In this document: positions 43,706 through 52,994 of the stretch, one piece after another
Numbering within the stretch: position 1 is the stretch's first letter
Layout of the letters: every line of letters begins with the position of its first letter
DNA from: UBA5239 sp031548025
GTDB taxonomy: Bacteria > Verrucomicrobiota > Lentisphaeria > Victivallales > Victivallaceae
Reading direction: 5' to 3'
NCBI GenBank assembly: GCA_031548025.1
Contig: JAVBRM010000086.1
Coordinates: forward strand, 1 to 64,000
Length of the DNA: 64,000 nucleotides
Notes under the pieces: generated by a model
What the model saw: the letters and a program-made list of their open reading frames with translations, nothing else
Databases searched by the model: none
Told to the model about the DNA's origin: nothing
Program-made: the position numbers and the translations under genes

Positions 43706-45004
43706 ATGTCGGCAAAAATCGTCGTTTTGGGCGGAGGCCCCGCCGGTATCGGCGCTGCCATCGCGGCCGGAAGAATCCCCGGAGCGGAAGTCACCCTGAT
43801 CGAACAGGCCGGAATGGCCGGCGGCACCTGGACAGTCGGTTTGCAGAACCACTTTATCTGCATGCACGACCATCAGAAAGTCATCATTCGCGGTATTGCG
43901 TTGGAGCTGTTGAAACGGCTCGCCGCCGATAACGAGGGCGAAGATCCGGAGGAAAAAGTCAAAACCCAGCCCCGTTGCTGGTGGAGCAATTTCGACCCGG
44001 AAGGCTTGAAGTATCAACTCGACCAGATGCTGGTGAAGGCCGGAGTCAATATCCGTTATCACTCGTTCGGAGTCGGCGCCCGGGTCGAAGCCGGCAAAGT
44101 CACCGGGCTGGAAGTCGAAAGCAAGTCGGGACGCGAATTTTTCGCCTCCGATGTCGTCATCGACTGTTCCGGCGATGCCGATGTCGCCTGGTGGGCCGGA
44201 GCCCGAACCGTCAAAGGGCGTGAAGACGGCTTGATGCAGCCGGTTACCACCGCTTTCATGCTGGCGAACGTCGATTGGGAGCGCGCCTCCGCTTTCAACA
44301 AGGCCAATCCTCAAGCCCTGCCCCAAGCCGAAAAACAGGCCCGGGCCGCCGGAGAATTGACCGATTACCCGATCTCGCTTTATATCGGTTGCCCCACTCC
44401 TATTCCCGGAGTGAGTTATCATAATATGACCCGGGTTCTGAATGTCGACGCAACCAACACCGCCGACCTGACCCGTGCCGAAATCGAAGGACGCCGCCAA
44501 GCCCGCCAGGCCGCACGCTTTTTCCAGAAACACATCGTCGGATTCGAGCGGGCGCGCTTGATTGCCACCGGTCAAATCGGCCTGCGCGAAACACGCCGAA
44601 TCTGCGGGCTCTACACCATGGTCCGGGAAGATATCATGGAATCACGCAAATTTGCCGATGCGGTTGCCTGTCACGCCAACTATATCGACATGCACAGTCC
44701 CGACGGCGACGGCGGCGAAACCAATTCCGGTGATTTCTTTCATCCGCCGGAAGGCGATTACTATCAGGTTCCCTATCGGGCACTGGTACCGGAAATCATC
44801 AACGGCCTACTGGTCGCCGGACGCTGTATTTCCGCCGACCGCGCGGCTCTGGGTTCGGTACGGACAACCGCGTGTTGCGTGGCCCTGGGCCAGGCCGCCG
44901 GTATCGCCGGAGTCCTTGCGGCGCAGAATTCACTCGAAGTAAGAGACCTGCCCTATGAGCTCCTGCTCCGGGAAATGCAAAAACAGGATGTCTATCTCGG
45001 CTGA
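43706..45004 (+). CDS. FAD-dependent oxidoreductase
   Basis: A 432-aa flavoprotein. The FAD-binding motif is VVLGGGPAGIGAAIAAGR (residues 6-23), followed by a conserved GGTWTVGLQNHF stretch. Near the end is the second FAD site NGLLVAGRCISADRAALGSVR (364-384). It belongs to the FAD-dependent oxidoreductase family (PF12831-like) common in sugar-degrading operons of Lentisphaerota and Planctomycetota. No signal peptide is visible. It sits one base after the second hydrolase gene and closes the operon. It might oxidise a hydroxyl of a released sugar; the acceptor and substrate are unknown. Confidence 0.85.
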   Translation: MSAKIVVLGGGPAGIGAAIAAGRIPGAEVTLIEQAGMAGGTWTVGLQNHFICMHDHQKVIIRGIALELLKRLAADNEGEDPEEKVKTQPRCWWSNFDPEGLKYQLDQMLVKAGVNIRYHSFGVGARVEAGKVTGLEVESKSGREFFASDVVIDCSGDADVAWWAGARTVKGREDGLMQPVTTAFMLANVDWERASAFNKANPQALPQAEKQARAAGELTDYPISLYIGCPTPIPGVSYHNMTRVLNVDATNTADLTRAEIEGRRQARQAARFFQKHIVGFERARLIATGQIGLRETRRICGLYTMVREDIMESRKFADAVACHANYIDMHSPDGDGGETNSGDFFHPPEGDYYQVPYRALVPEIINGLLVAGRCISADRAALGSVRTTACCVALGQAAGIAGVLAAQNSLEVRDLPYELLLREMQKQDVYLG

Positions 45005-45010
45005 TACCGA

Positions 45011-45880
45011 TCAGAAGATGCCCGGCGGGATCCAACCGTTCTCGCGGAACTGTCCGGGCGTCATATGCAACAGTCCTTTAAAAGTCCGGATAAAGGCGGC
45101 GCTGGTGCTGTAACCCATTTTATCGGCAATTTCCGAAACCGTGAGATTGGTGTCGAGCAGCAGATTGCTGGCCCGCGCCATTTTCTTGCGGTGAAGGTAA
45201 TCCGAAGGCGACTCCCGGAGTTTTTCCCGGAAGACCCGGGCCAGGTGCTCACGGGAAATCCCAAGGTGCCCGGCAATATCCTGAATATTGATGTTCTCCT
45301 CCAGATGATCATAAATATACTCATGCGCCAGCCGGATCAATTCGGAGGCAACCGATTCTTCCTTGCGGGCCTCGACATTGGTCAACCGGGTAATGACATC
45401 CATAAACAGCGTCGCTCCCTCCAACGGAGAAATCACCTGAACCCGTCCATTGAACATTTTGTAGCTCTGCAGTTTTTTGATAATCCCGCTGTCCTGTGGC
45501 AGGTTGAAGATATAGCCGTACTCCCGGTTGAGCGCCCGGACCATACTTTCCGCCGACTTCGAGTAAAAATCCATCCAGATAAAGCGCCATGGCTCTTTGC
45601 CGTCCGGCGGGTAATAATACGCATTGTTTTTATCGCCATGGCAGTGAACAAACGCCATTCCGGGCTTCATTCTGATTTCCTGTTTTTTGATCCTGAATAT
45701 CCCCTCGCCTCCGACCGTACAAGATATCTGACAGCCATGATGGACGCCTTTTCGCCGGTCGATGCAATACTCCGGCGAAACCTGAATTTCACTGACGATC
45801 CTCCGTGGATACGGCAATGACGACAATTTGGAGGTCATCTCAAACGGCACATCCCACAAACGGCAGCGGCTCCAATCCAT
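45011..45880 (-). CDS. AraC-family transcriptional regulator
   Basis: A 289-aa regulator. The N-terminal cupin-like part includes GCQISCTVGGEGIFRIKK and PGMAFVHCHGD. The C-terminal helix-turn-helix pair is IQDIAGHLGISREHLARVF and VSEIADKMGYSTSAAFIRTF. GAGG lies eight bases before the ATG and overlaps the TGA stop of the upstream DUF2079 gene, so translation is coupled. It is the third gene of an operon with two DUF2079 proteins, and may regulate them or a distant target. It is convergent with the FAD oxidoreductase, six bases apart. Confidence 0.9.
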   Translation of the reverse strand: MDWSRCRLWDVPFEMTSKLSSLPYPRRIVSEIQVSPEYCIDRRKGVHHGCQISCTVGGEGIFRIKKQEIRMKPGMAFVHCHGDKNNAYYYPPDGKEPWRFIWMDFYSKSAESMVRALNREYGYIFNLPQDSGIIKKLQSYKMFNGRVQVISPLEGATLFMDVITRLTNVEARKEESVASELIRLAHEYIYDHLEENINIQDIAGHLGISREHLARVFREKLRESPSDYLHRKKMARASNLLLDTNLTVSEIADKMGYSTSAAFIRTFKGLLHMTPGQFRENGWIPPGIF

Positions 45881-45889
45881 AAAAAAACC

Positions 45890-48103
45890 TCAACGCGGCT
45901 TAATGTTGCTCAACACTTTTTCAATCCGCCCGATTTCCGGCGGAATATTGTATTCAAACGAATAAACCTCTCCGATTTCCGCCAGCGGCGCCGGAGAAAT
46001 CCCGTCCCCAAAAATCCGGGAGATATTATCCATTCCAGAGGTTCCATGCACTTCAAAAAATATCGTCGCGTCATGTTTTACCTTGTTCACTACCCTGATA
46101 TAGAATTTCAGCTTCGAGACAGACAACATTTCAACCCTTATTTCATAGTCCGGTATCCGGGACGGAAGCGGCATTCCCTTGCTTTTCCATTCGCTTTCAT
46201 CCATTTTTATCAGGATATTGGGAATTTCATGCGTCCGGGGCTGTTTATGGAAAATCATTATCCAACAGCCATTGCCCAAATCCCGGTTGAAAACCAACTC
46301 GTAATCCTTGTTCCGCAACAAATTCATCCTTAACTGTTCCGAAAACTGAAAATTATAATGATCCAATATATCAATAACAATCCAATCAAATTCCGGCCGC
46401 AAACCGGAGATTGTCAAACCGACATTGTGCTCGAGAAACAAAAATTGGGCAATTCTTTCCGTCGCCAGAACTCGTGATTCCGGCGGTAACATCTTGGAAA
46501 TTTTTTTAATTTCCTTATCCCTGTTGATATCAAATAACACCCGCCGCATATTCTGTTTGCCGACCAGGGTCAAGCCATACATAAAATATGATATTCCCAC
46601 CATAACCAGTATCCCGGCCAATATCGCCGGCCGGAAACCCGGTTTGAGCGGGTCAGGTTTTAGTCCGCACCCCAGCCATTTCAACCATGGAAACATTTTT
46701 CCGTTGTGGACATCGCGATAAGCCAGGATTGCCGCAATAAAGGACATTGCCACAAATTCAGTCTGGTATGGGGAGCCAATGTTTTGCATCAATGCCGTAT
46801 CCTGAATGCATACCACAAAAATAATCCCAAGGCTCGGCAATAAAAGCAAAGGGCGGCAAAGCACAAGCAAACTCAACGGGACCAGCAACACCCCCATAAA
46901 ATAAAATGTTCCCGGTCTGAACAACTGGCCGAAGAAAACACCGGGTTTGTAGAAAGGCGACAACGCAATTTCCATCATCGAACCTCCCAATACGCTGAAT
47001 CTGCTATCGTAGGCATAGCCGTCATTCAAAGCGGGAAATACCCACTTCATAACCAGGAGAAAATACAGTATGCTGATGATGAACATAGCTGCTGCCCAGC
47101 CGCGCCGACGGTCCAAGAAAATTAAAACACTCACCCCCAGCCAGAAAATCGGCACCGTTTCCTTGATCGTCAAGGTAAAAAGAAAAACGGCGAACGCCCA
47201 TTTGAAATGTTTGCTTTCATACAGCCATGCAAAGAGATAAATAAAAGGAAGGATCACATATATATCATGAAAGCCGCAATACGTGCAATAGTTCATATTG
47301 GAAACTGAAGGATATAAAATAACGGCCACAGCAAGCAGCAGAGCGGCTCCCGATGGGATTTTAAATTTTCTTGCCCACAGGTAGGCAAACAGAGAACCGC
47401 AACACAGCAGGCACGCACTGAACCAGAAAAAAGTCCAGAAGCCGCCTTTGCTCAGCCATACAAACGGCATAATTAAAATAATTGTTCCCGGAATAAAGTG
47501 TTCTCCCATAAAACTTCTTCCAGAATCTGAGCACAAAAACCATTTTCCCTGTAATGAATTCAAGGCAATATCGTAATACACGCCCCAGTCGTTATAACCC
47601 AAGGCCATGGTATTCAATCCCTTGACCTGCATCAAGGCGAAATACACGGTTACCAGCAAAATTATCGCAACCATGATATACAGATTATAACGGCTATCCA
47701 GTTTTGCCAGCCATTTATCCGTTCCGGGCCAGATCAGCATCAGGCGGTATATTGACACTCCAATGATAAATATCATCGGCAACATGCTGTAAAATTCAAA
47801 TGGAACCCACAATAAGAGCCACAACAGAAGCAATGGCGACAAGGCCTTATTAAACAAATATCCGCAGTCGCCCACGCATTTTGCTACTTTGCCGTATGCA
47901 TGCAGAAGCGCAACAGTCAATAGCCCCATTCCCAAGGTGCATACCGCCAACAACGGGATATCGGTATTGTTATCCTGACTGATTTTGTAAATCAACACGG
48001 AAGTGCTGGTCGCATAAAATACCGATTTATAGTATGCGATCCCCAACCCCCCACCAAGAATTCCCGCCAATAAAAATTGCAGCCAGTTTTTCTTCAACTT
48101 CAT
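45890..48103 (-). CDS. DUF2079 multi-pass membrane protein (copy 2)
   Basis: A 737-aa inner-membrane protein with about twelve or more hydrophobic helices up to residue ~530, then a soluble C-terminal domain. The DUF2079 landmarks are visible: LGYNDWGVYYDIALNSLQGKWF (about 168-189), GRSFMGEHFIPG, and GFHDIYVILPFIYLFAWLYE. It resembles glycosyltransferase-like membrane families such as GT-C, but no activity has been assigned to DUF2079. It lies 12 bases downstream of a close paralog and nine bases before an AraC gene. A role in cell-envelope glycan handling is plausible. Confidence 0.8.
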   Translation of the reverse strand: MKLKKNWLQFLLAGILGGGLGIAYYKSVFYATSTSVLIYKISQDNNTDIPLLAVCTLGMGLLTVALLHAYGKVAKCVGDCGYLFNKALSPLLLLWLLLWVPFEFYSMLPMIFIIGVSIYRLMLIWPGTDKWLAKLDSRYNLYIMVAIILLVTVYFALMQVKGLNTMALGYNDWGVYYDIALNSLQGKWFLCSDSGRSFMGEHFIPGTIILIMPFVWLSKGGFWTFFWFSACLLCCGSLFAYLWARKFKIPSGAALLLAVAVILYPSVSNMNYCTYCGFHDIYVILPFIYLFAWLYESKHFKWAFAVFLFTLTIKETVPIFWLGVSVLIFLDRRRGWAAAMFIISILYFLLVMKWVFPALNDGYAYDSRFSVLGGSMMEIALSPFYKPGVFFGQLFRPGTFYFMGVLLVPLSLLVLCRPLLLLPSLGIIFVVCIQDTALMQNIGSPYQTEFVAMSFIAAILAYRDVHNGKMFPWLKWLGCGLKPDPLKPGFRPAILAGILVMVGISYFMYGLTLVGKQNMRRVLFDINRDKEIKKISKMLPPESRVLATERIAQFLFLEHNVGLTISGLRPEFDWIVIDILDHYNFQFSEQLRMNLLRNKDYELVFNRDLGNGCWIMIFHKQPRTHEIPNILIKMDESEWKSKGMPLPSRIPDYEIRVEMLSVSKLKFYIRVVNKVKHDATIFFEVHGTSGMDNISRIFGDGISPAPLAEIGEVYSFEYNIPPEIGRIEKVLSNIKPR

Positions 48104-48115
48104 AAATCCTTCAGA

Positions 48116-50323
48116 TTATCTTTTCTTGACCACCGCCATCACTCCGGTCATCCGCCCGAGCTCCGGCGGAATATTGTATTCAAATGAATAAACATCTCCG
48201 ATTTCCGCCAGCGGCGCCGGAGAAATCCCATCCCCGAAAATCCGGGAGATCATATCATTATTCAATTCTCCGGCTATCCTGATCTCAATGTCGATATCAG
48301 TATCCGAGGCCCGGACCAACCTGATATGAAATTTTAATTTATTGGGGGCAATCATTTCACTCATAACCTCAAACGAGGGATGGTTGACCGGAATCGACAT
48401 TCCCAAACTGCGCCATTGGGCGTTATCCATTTTCACCAGAACGGACGGAATTTCCCGCAATCTCGGTTCTTTTTTGAACATCATCACCCGGCATCCGTTA
48501 TCCAATTCCCGGTTCATCAACAAAGTGTATGCCGGATCACGCAACAGTTTGAAGCGCAGCGGCTCGATAAAACGGTATGCGAAATGATCTCTCAGATCGA
48601 AGATTATATACTCGTATTCAGGATTGAATCCCGAAACGGTAAGCCCCAGATTGTGATCCATAAACAGGAATGACGCCAGGCGTTCGGAAGCCTGGACCCG
48701 TGAATGCGGCGGAAGCTCTTTGGATATCGCCCTGATTTCCTGATCGCGGTTATCCATCATGATAATCGGATACAGGGATTGTTTGCCGATTATGCTCAGG
48801 CCAAATAAATAATATGACACCATTACCGTTACCAGCATCCCCAACAGCAGACCCATTTTAAATCCCGGCCTCGTTTCCGGCTTCATCCCGTACCCCAGCC
48901 ACCGCAGCCACGGAAAAATTTTTCCATTCTGAATATCCCGGTAAACCAGAACCATGGCGACAAAATTCATTGCCACGAATTCGGTCTGGTAGGCTACCGC
49001 GATATTCTGCATCTGGTCGGTATCCTGCAGACAGGTAACCCCGATAATCGCCAGCCCCGGCAGCAGCAATACCGGGCGGCACAGAGTCAACAGACCCAGC
49101 GGAATCAACAACGTCCCCAGATAATAGAAGGTCCCCGGACGGAATAACTGCCCGAAGAAAATCCCCGGACGGGTAAACGGCGACAAGGCAATTTCCTGCA
49201 TGGAAGTCCCCAGCATGCCAAACCGGCCATCATAAGCATACACTTCGTTGAGCGACGGTATAATCACCTTCATCACCAACAGAAAATAAATCGCGCTGAC
49301 CACGAACATGGCAATTCCCCAACTCCGCCGGCGGTCCAGAAAGATAAGCACTCCGATCCCCAGCCAGAAAATCGGCACCGTTTCCTTGATGCTCAAAGTC
49401 AGCAGAAAAACCACAAAAGCCCATTTCATCCGTTTACTTTCATAAAGCCAGGCAAAAAGATAAATAAACGGAAAAATTACATAAATATCATGAAAACCAT
49501 AAAAAATACAGTAATTCATATTGGAAAGCGACGGATACATGATAACCGCCAGACTCAGCAACAACGCCGCGCCGGAAGGAATCTTGAATTTAACGGCCCA
49601 CAAGTAGACGAAAACGGCGCCGCAGCATAACAAGGCCGCACTGAGCCCGAAAAACGCGGCAAAACATCCTTTGGTCAGCCAGACAAAAGGCATCAGGAAA
49701 ATAATGGTCCCCGGAATAAAGTGCTCTCCCAGGAAGCTTCGACCGCTCTGGGAGCACACGAACCACTTCCCCTTGAGGCTGTTCAGCACGATATCATAAT
49801 AAACCGCCCAGTCGTTGTAGGTCAGGTACATGACATTCAGTCCCTTGACCTGCAAAGCGGCAAAATAAACGGTCACCCCCAGAAATATCAAACTCACGAT
49901 ATAAAGATTGTTGCGGCTGCTCAATTTGTCTTCCAGCTTCTCAATTCCAGGCCACGATATCAGCAACCGGTATGCCGATACCCCAATGATGAAAACCATC
50001 GGCAGCATGGAATAAAATTTAAACGGCAGCAGCATCAACGGCCAGAGCAAAATCAACGGTGCAAGTGCCCGGTTGAATTCAGGAAGTACTTTCCGGTTCA
50101 TCCCGGACGCTTTCAGGTAAAAATACATCACTCCGAGATTTAACAATCCGAATCCGACGATATATCTCATCAAGGATCCGCCGTATTCCAAATCATTATT
50201 ATATCTGACGCTGTAATCAACAACCGAAAGTCTGGCCAGCCCCAAAAACGCATTGAAGAATACCCCCCCAAAACCACCGCCCAAAACACCCGCTATCAGA
50301 AACTGTAATAATGGCTTTTTCAC
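48116..50323 (-). CDS. DUF2079 multi-pass membrane protein (copy 1)
   Basis: A 735-aa membrane protein. The start is GTG with AAGGA seven bases upstream; an overlapping ATG at 50330 is out of frame. It shows the same layout as the following copy, for example LTYNDWAVYYDIVLNSLKGKWF, SFLGEHFIPGTIIFLMPFVW and GFHDIYVIFPFIYLFAWLYE, and an almost shared C-terminal segment (ISRIFGDGISPAPLAEIGDVYSFEYNIPPE). The two arose by tandem duplication. It begins an operon that ends with an AraC gene. The function is unknown. Confidence 0.8.
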   Translation of the reverse strand: MKKPLLQFLIAGVLGGGFGGVFFNAFLGLARLSVVDYSVRYNNDLEYGGSLMRYIVGFGLLNLGVMYFYLKASGMNRKVLPEFNRALAPLILLWPLMLLPFKFYSMLPMVFIIGVSAYRLLISWPGIEKLEDKLSSRNNLYIVSLIFLGVTVYFAALQVKGLNVMYLTYNDWAVYYDIVLNSLKGKWFVCSQSGRSFLGEHFIPGTIIFLMPFVWLTKGCFAAFFGLSAALLCCGAVFVYLWAVKFKIPSGAALLLSLAVIMYPSLSNMNYCIFYGFHDIYVIFPFIYLFAWLYESKRMKWAFVVFLLTLSIKETVPIFWLGIGVLIFLDRRRSWGIAMFVVSAIYFLLVMKVIIPSLNEVYAYDGRFGMLGTSMQEIALSPFTRPGIFFGQLFRPGTFYYLGTLLIPLGLLTLCRPVLLLPGLAIIGVTCLQDTDQMQNIAVAYQTEFVAMNFVAMVLVYRDIQNGKIFPWLRWLGYGMKPETRPGFKMGLLLGMLVTVMVSYYLFGLSIIGKQSLYPIIMMDNRDQEIRAISKELPPHSRVQASERLASFLFMDHNLGLTVSGFNPEYEYIIFDLRDHFAYRFIEPLRFKLLRDPAYTLLMNRELDNGCRVMMFKKEPRLREIPSVLVKMDNAQWRSLGMSIPVNHPSFEVMSEMIAPNKLKFHIRLVRASDTDIDIEIRIAGELNNDMISRIFGDGISPAPLAEIGDVYSFEYNIPPELGRMTGVMAVVKKR

Positions 50324-50514
50324 TTTTCATTCCTTGTATCCGTAATAATCATAAATACAATATACATGGGATTTACATTTTTAGCAAAACATTTGGATTT
50401 TTTTTAACACAGAACGTAGAGTTTCCAAATGAATTCTTAATAATCCAGTCCGGTTCAGCTGAATAAAAGTCTACTATTCTAATATATTTCTAACATTTCG
50501 ACGTTGCTTCCATA

Positions 50515-50542
50515 TGGAATTTCCCGAGTTATGTGTTATAAT
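50515..50542 (+). promoter_or_regulatory. Promoter of the GntR-type regulator gene
   Basis: A good -10 box TATAAT (50537-50542) lies 16 bp from a weak -35 box TGGAAT (50515-50520). A GTGCAC palindrome in the leader (50556-50561) could be part of an operator. GGAG precedes the ATG at 50581. Confidence 0.5.
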
Positions 50543-50580
50543 TAGTATATAGCTAGTGCACAAAGCGTAATAGGAGAAAG

Positions 50581-51708
50581 ATGGCACAACGACCTAAATA
50601 TCCTCATGTGGCGAATGAGTTGATCAACCGGATCAAGAGCGGTGAATATCCGCTGGGCGGCAACCTGCCGACGCTTGATGAAATCACCGAACTATTCAAT
50701 ATCAGCAGAATGACGGCGGAAAATGCTTTGAAACTCGTGGTACAGAAAGGTTATGCCTCTTCCAGCCGCGGTCGGAAAAGCAGAATCATATCGCGCGAAG
50801 CCATCAGCTTTGAAGATAATTTCACCAATAAGAATATTGCCATTCTCGGACATTTCGATGTGGAAGTTCATTCTATCCCGCCGATATCGCAAAGAATTCT
50901 TTTTTATCTGCATCAGAAACTGATATCGCTTGGCAATCATGTCATGTGCTTTCAATACCACGAGGACCTCGATCTGAAACCCAACGACATCGACGGTTAT
51001 GTGATGATCGACCTGATGGGATATCGCAGCCATTTCAAGAAGCTGATTGCCGAAACCGGCAAAGCATACGTCGTAATCGATTGCCTGATGTATGACGGCA
51101 CCGAACCCAATCATATCCATCTTTTTTATCAATCGGTATTGTTGAAAGCCGTCAACTATCTCCTGAGTTCCAAGATGACGAACTTCATCTTTTTCAATGT
51201 CGATCCCAAGTCGGTTTCCAAAGCCGCGAATTTAGATCAGCTCAATGAAACCGGCAGATTTCTCTGTTCCAAATTCGTGGTGCCGATCACCAATACCCTG
51301 AGCAACTATGGGCTCGGTCAGGACTGCTTTGCAATTTACAATACCAGTTATCATCCGGAAGACACCGCCAGGCAGATCGAAAAACTGATTCAACAAAACC
51401 GGCTTCCGAAAAATACCGCGTTTTTTGCCGCTTCCGAACACATTGCCATCGGCATTTACAAAACGTTGAAAAGTCAAGGCTGGAAGCCTAATCGTGATTT
51501 CATGATCATGCTCCTCAATCCCGCCGGCCGCAGCTTGGCATCCATGCAGGAAGTCATGGTAGTGGACATCAGCATGCAGGAAATATGGGCTCAGGTATTG
51601 AAATCATTTGACCATCAATTCCTGAAACATGGCAACCGCTTCCCCGGTTCCATTGTCGAAGTCACATTCAATCCGCAGTCTCCCGGTGTCATAACCGGTA
51701 ACAGATGA
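50581..51708 (+). CDS. GntR-type winged-helix regulator with sugar-binding-like domain
   Basis: A 375-aa protein. Residues 1-70 are a GntR winged helix (YPHVANELINRIKSGEYPLG, then LPTLDEITELFNISRMTAENALK). From about residue 85 (NKNIAILGHFDVEVHS) it has a LacI-like periplasmic-binding-protein fold, including DLMGYRSHFKKLIAETGKAYVVIDC and AASEHIAIGIYKTLKSQGW. This hybrid is like AraR-type sugar regulators. It probably senses a sugar. It is divergent from the DUF2079 operon and convergent with a small exported protein gene, overlapping it by 20 bases. Confidence 0.85.
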   Translation: MAQRPKYPHVANELINRIKSGEYPLGGNLPTLDEITELFNISRMTAENALKLVVQKGYASSSRGRKSRIISREAISFEDNFTNKNIAILGHFDVEVHSIPPISQRILFYLHQKLISLGNHVMCFQYHEDLDLKPNDIDGYVMIDLMGYRSHFKKLIAETGKAYVVIDCLMYDGTEPNHIHLFYQSVLLKAVNYLLSSKMTNFIFFNVDPKSVSKAANLDQLNETGRFLCSKFVVPITNTLSNYGLGQDCFAIYNTSYHPEDTARQIEKLIQQNRLPKNTAFFAASEHIAIGIYKTLKSQGWKPNRDFMIMLLNPAGRSLASMQEVMVVDISMQEIWAQVLKSFDHQFLKHGNRFPGSIVEVTFNPQSPGVITGNR

Positions 51709-52114
51709 GCCCTTTTACTTCGTCCGGCGAAAACAATTTATGACTTGCCGGATCATACCAGGCGGTGTCGGACATATCCTCGTTCATCCGGTAAATCTTG
51801 CCGCTCTCGGAATCATAGACCCAAGTATATTCAAAATCCCAGAATGCCGCCTGATAACTGCTCTTGCGATGCGAAAAATACACCATGATATACGGAATAT
51901 GCTGACGGGTATACTCTTTAACGGTACGTTTCTCCGGGAAACCATCCTCGCTGTGGCTGTTGATGAAATGCCGCAGGCCGGCGAAAACTTCAGCGGCATT
52001 GGTCGAATTTTCACAGACATTCCAGTCTTGCCCGTTATTTAACCGGAACCATATTCCCGATGCCAGCACCAACGCCGGAACCGCAATCAACAATATATTT
52101 GTTTTTTTCATCAT
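51689..52114 (-). CDS. Small exported or membrane-anchored protein of unknown function
   Basis: A 141-aa protein that starts at MMKKTNILLIAVPALVLASG, an uncleaved or cleaved signal segment. An in-frame GTG lies further upstream at 52126. No family is recognised. The rest is soluble, with EVFAGLRHFINSHSEDGF and a FEYTWVYDSESGKIYRM stretch that is rich in aromatic residues. Its ATG overlaps the stop of the CPBP gene (ATGA), so the two are translated together. Confidence 0.6.
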   Translation of the reverse strand: MMKKTNILLIAVPALVLASGIWFRLNNGQDWNVCENSTNAAEVFAGLRHFINSHSEDGFPEKRTVKEYTRQHIPYIMVYFSHRKSSYQAAFWDFEYTWVYDSESGKIYRMNEDMSDTAWYDPASHKLFSPDEVKGLICYRL

Positions 52115-52830
52115 ATACCGATACACCTTGTGATAAGCGCTATCAAAATAGCGACCAGATTGTTCGTTACATGCATGACTATGGCCGGAAACAATGACTT
52201 CCGCCAGATCATCAGGACCTGAAACGCCATCCCCAGAACAAACAATGCCGGCATAGTTTTTAAATTAACATGAATCAGGGCAAAAATCAAGGCGCTAATC
52301 AGCATCGCCCGTATCCAGCTTCCATGAGAAGCCAGATAGCTGAAAATCACCCGCCGGAAAATGATCTCTTCGGTCACCGGAGCGACTATGACCGCCGTCA
52401 AGGCAAATACGGCAAATCCCGGCCAGCTCAATTGTTTCAGGAGAACTTCAACATAAGTCTCACCGCTGAGATCAATGCCGAAAATCCGGAATATACCGAT
52501 ATTGGCATAGATGATTATACTGTTTATCGGCAGAATCAGAATTCCGCATACCACGCCGATTTTCAGGTGCTCCCATTCCCATCTGTCCAATTCCAATATT
52601 TTCAAAATCGGAATACGGCTCCACATGCACAGAACCGTTATCGCTCCCAAACAGAGTTGCGAAACCAGATTATAAAGGGCAATTTCGGCCTTGGGGAAAA
52701 GTACCGCCTGAAGTACCGGCAAAATGCAGAAAAAGACAATCATAGCGCCAATCGCCCCAAACAGTCCCCTCAGAATAATCTTCTGATACGGCGCATAACG
52801 TTCTTCCAAATCAAAATTAAGTTTATCCAT
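52111..52830 (-). CDS. CPBP-family intramembrane protease-like protein
   Basis: A 239-aa membrane protein starting at MDKLNFDLEE; there is no strong ribosome binding site. It has six to seven hydrophobic helices. The CPBP (CAAX protease and bacteriocin-processing) motifs are present: EEIIFRRVIF (EExxxR), ALIHVN with a conserved His, and HVTNN. The first Glu-Glu pair and the two His regions form the active site in the family. Many bacterial members have no proven substrate. It is translationally coupled to a small exported protein, which may be its target or partner. Confidence 0.85.
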   Translation of the reverse strand: MDKLNFDLEERYAPYQKIILRGLFGAIGAMIVFFCILPVLQAVLFPKAEIALYNLVSQLCLGAITVLCMWSRIPILKILELDRWEWEHLKIGVVCGILILPINSIIIYANIGIFRIFGIDLSGETYVEVLLKQLSWPGFAVFALTAVIVAPVTEEIIFRRVIFSYLASHGSWIRAMLISALIFALIHVNLKTMPALFVLGMAFQVLMIWRKSLFPAIVMHVTNNLVAILIALITRCIGI

Positions 52831-52994
52831 TGTTGATTCCACTATTGAAATTTTTCCGGAATTGATTAAATTACATCTGTCCCGGGCTTTTTGCAAAAAT
52901 TTTACTGTTCATAATGCAAAATTACTGAACTTTTCCGGGCCGGAAGGGTCTATTATCAATAATTTTTAAGTTCTTTTTGACAGAGGTAATAATT

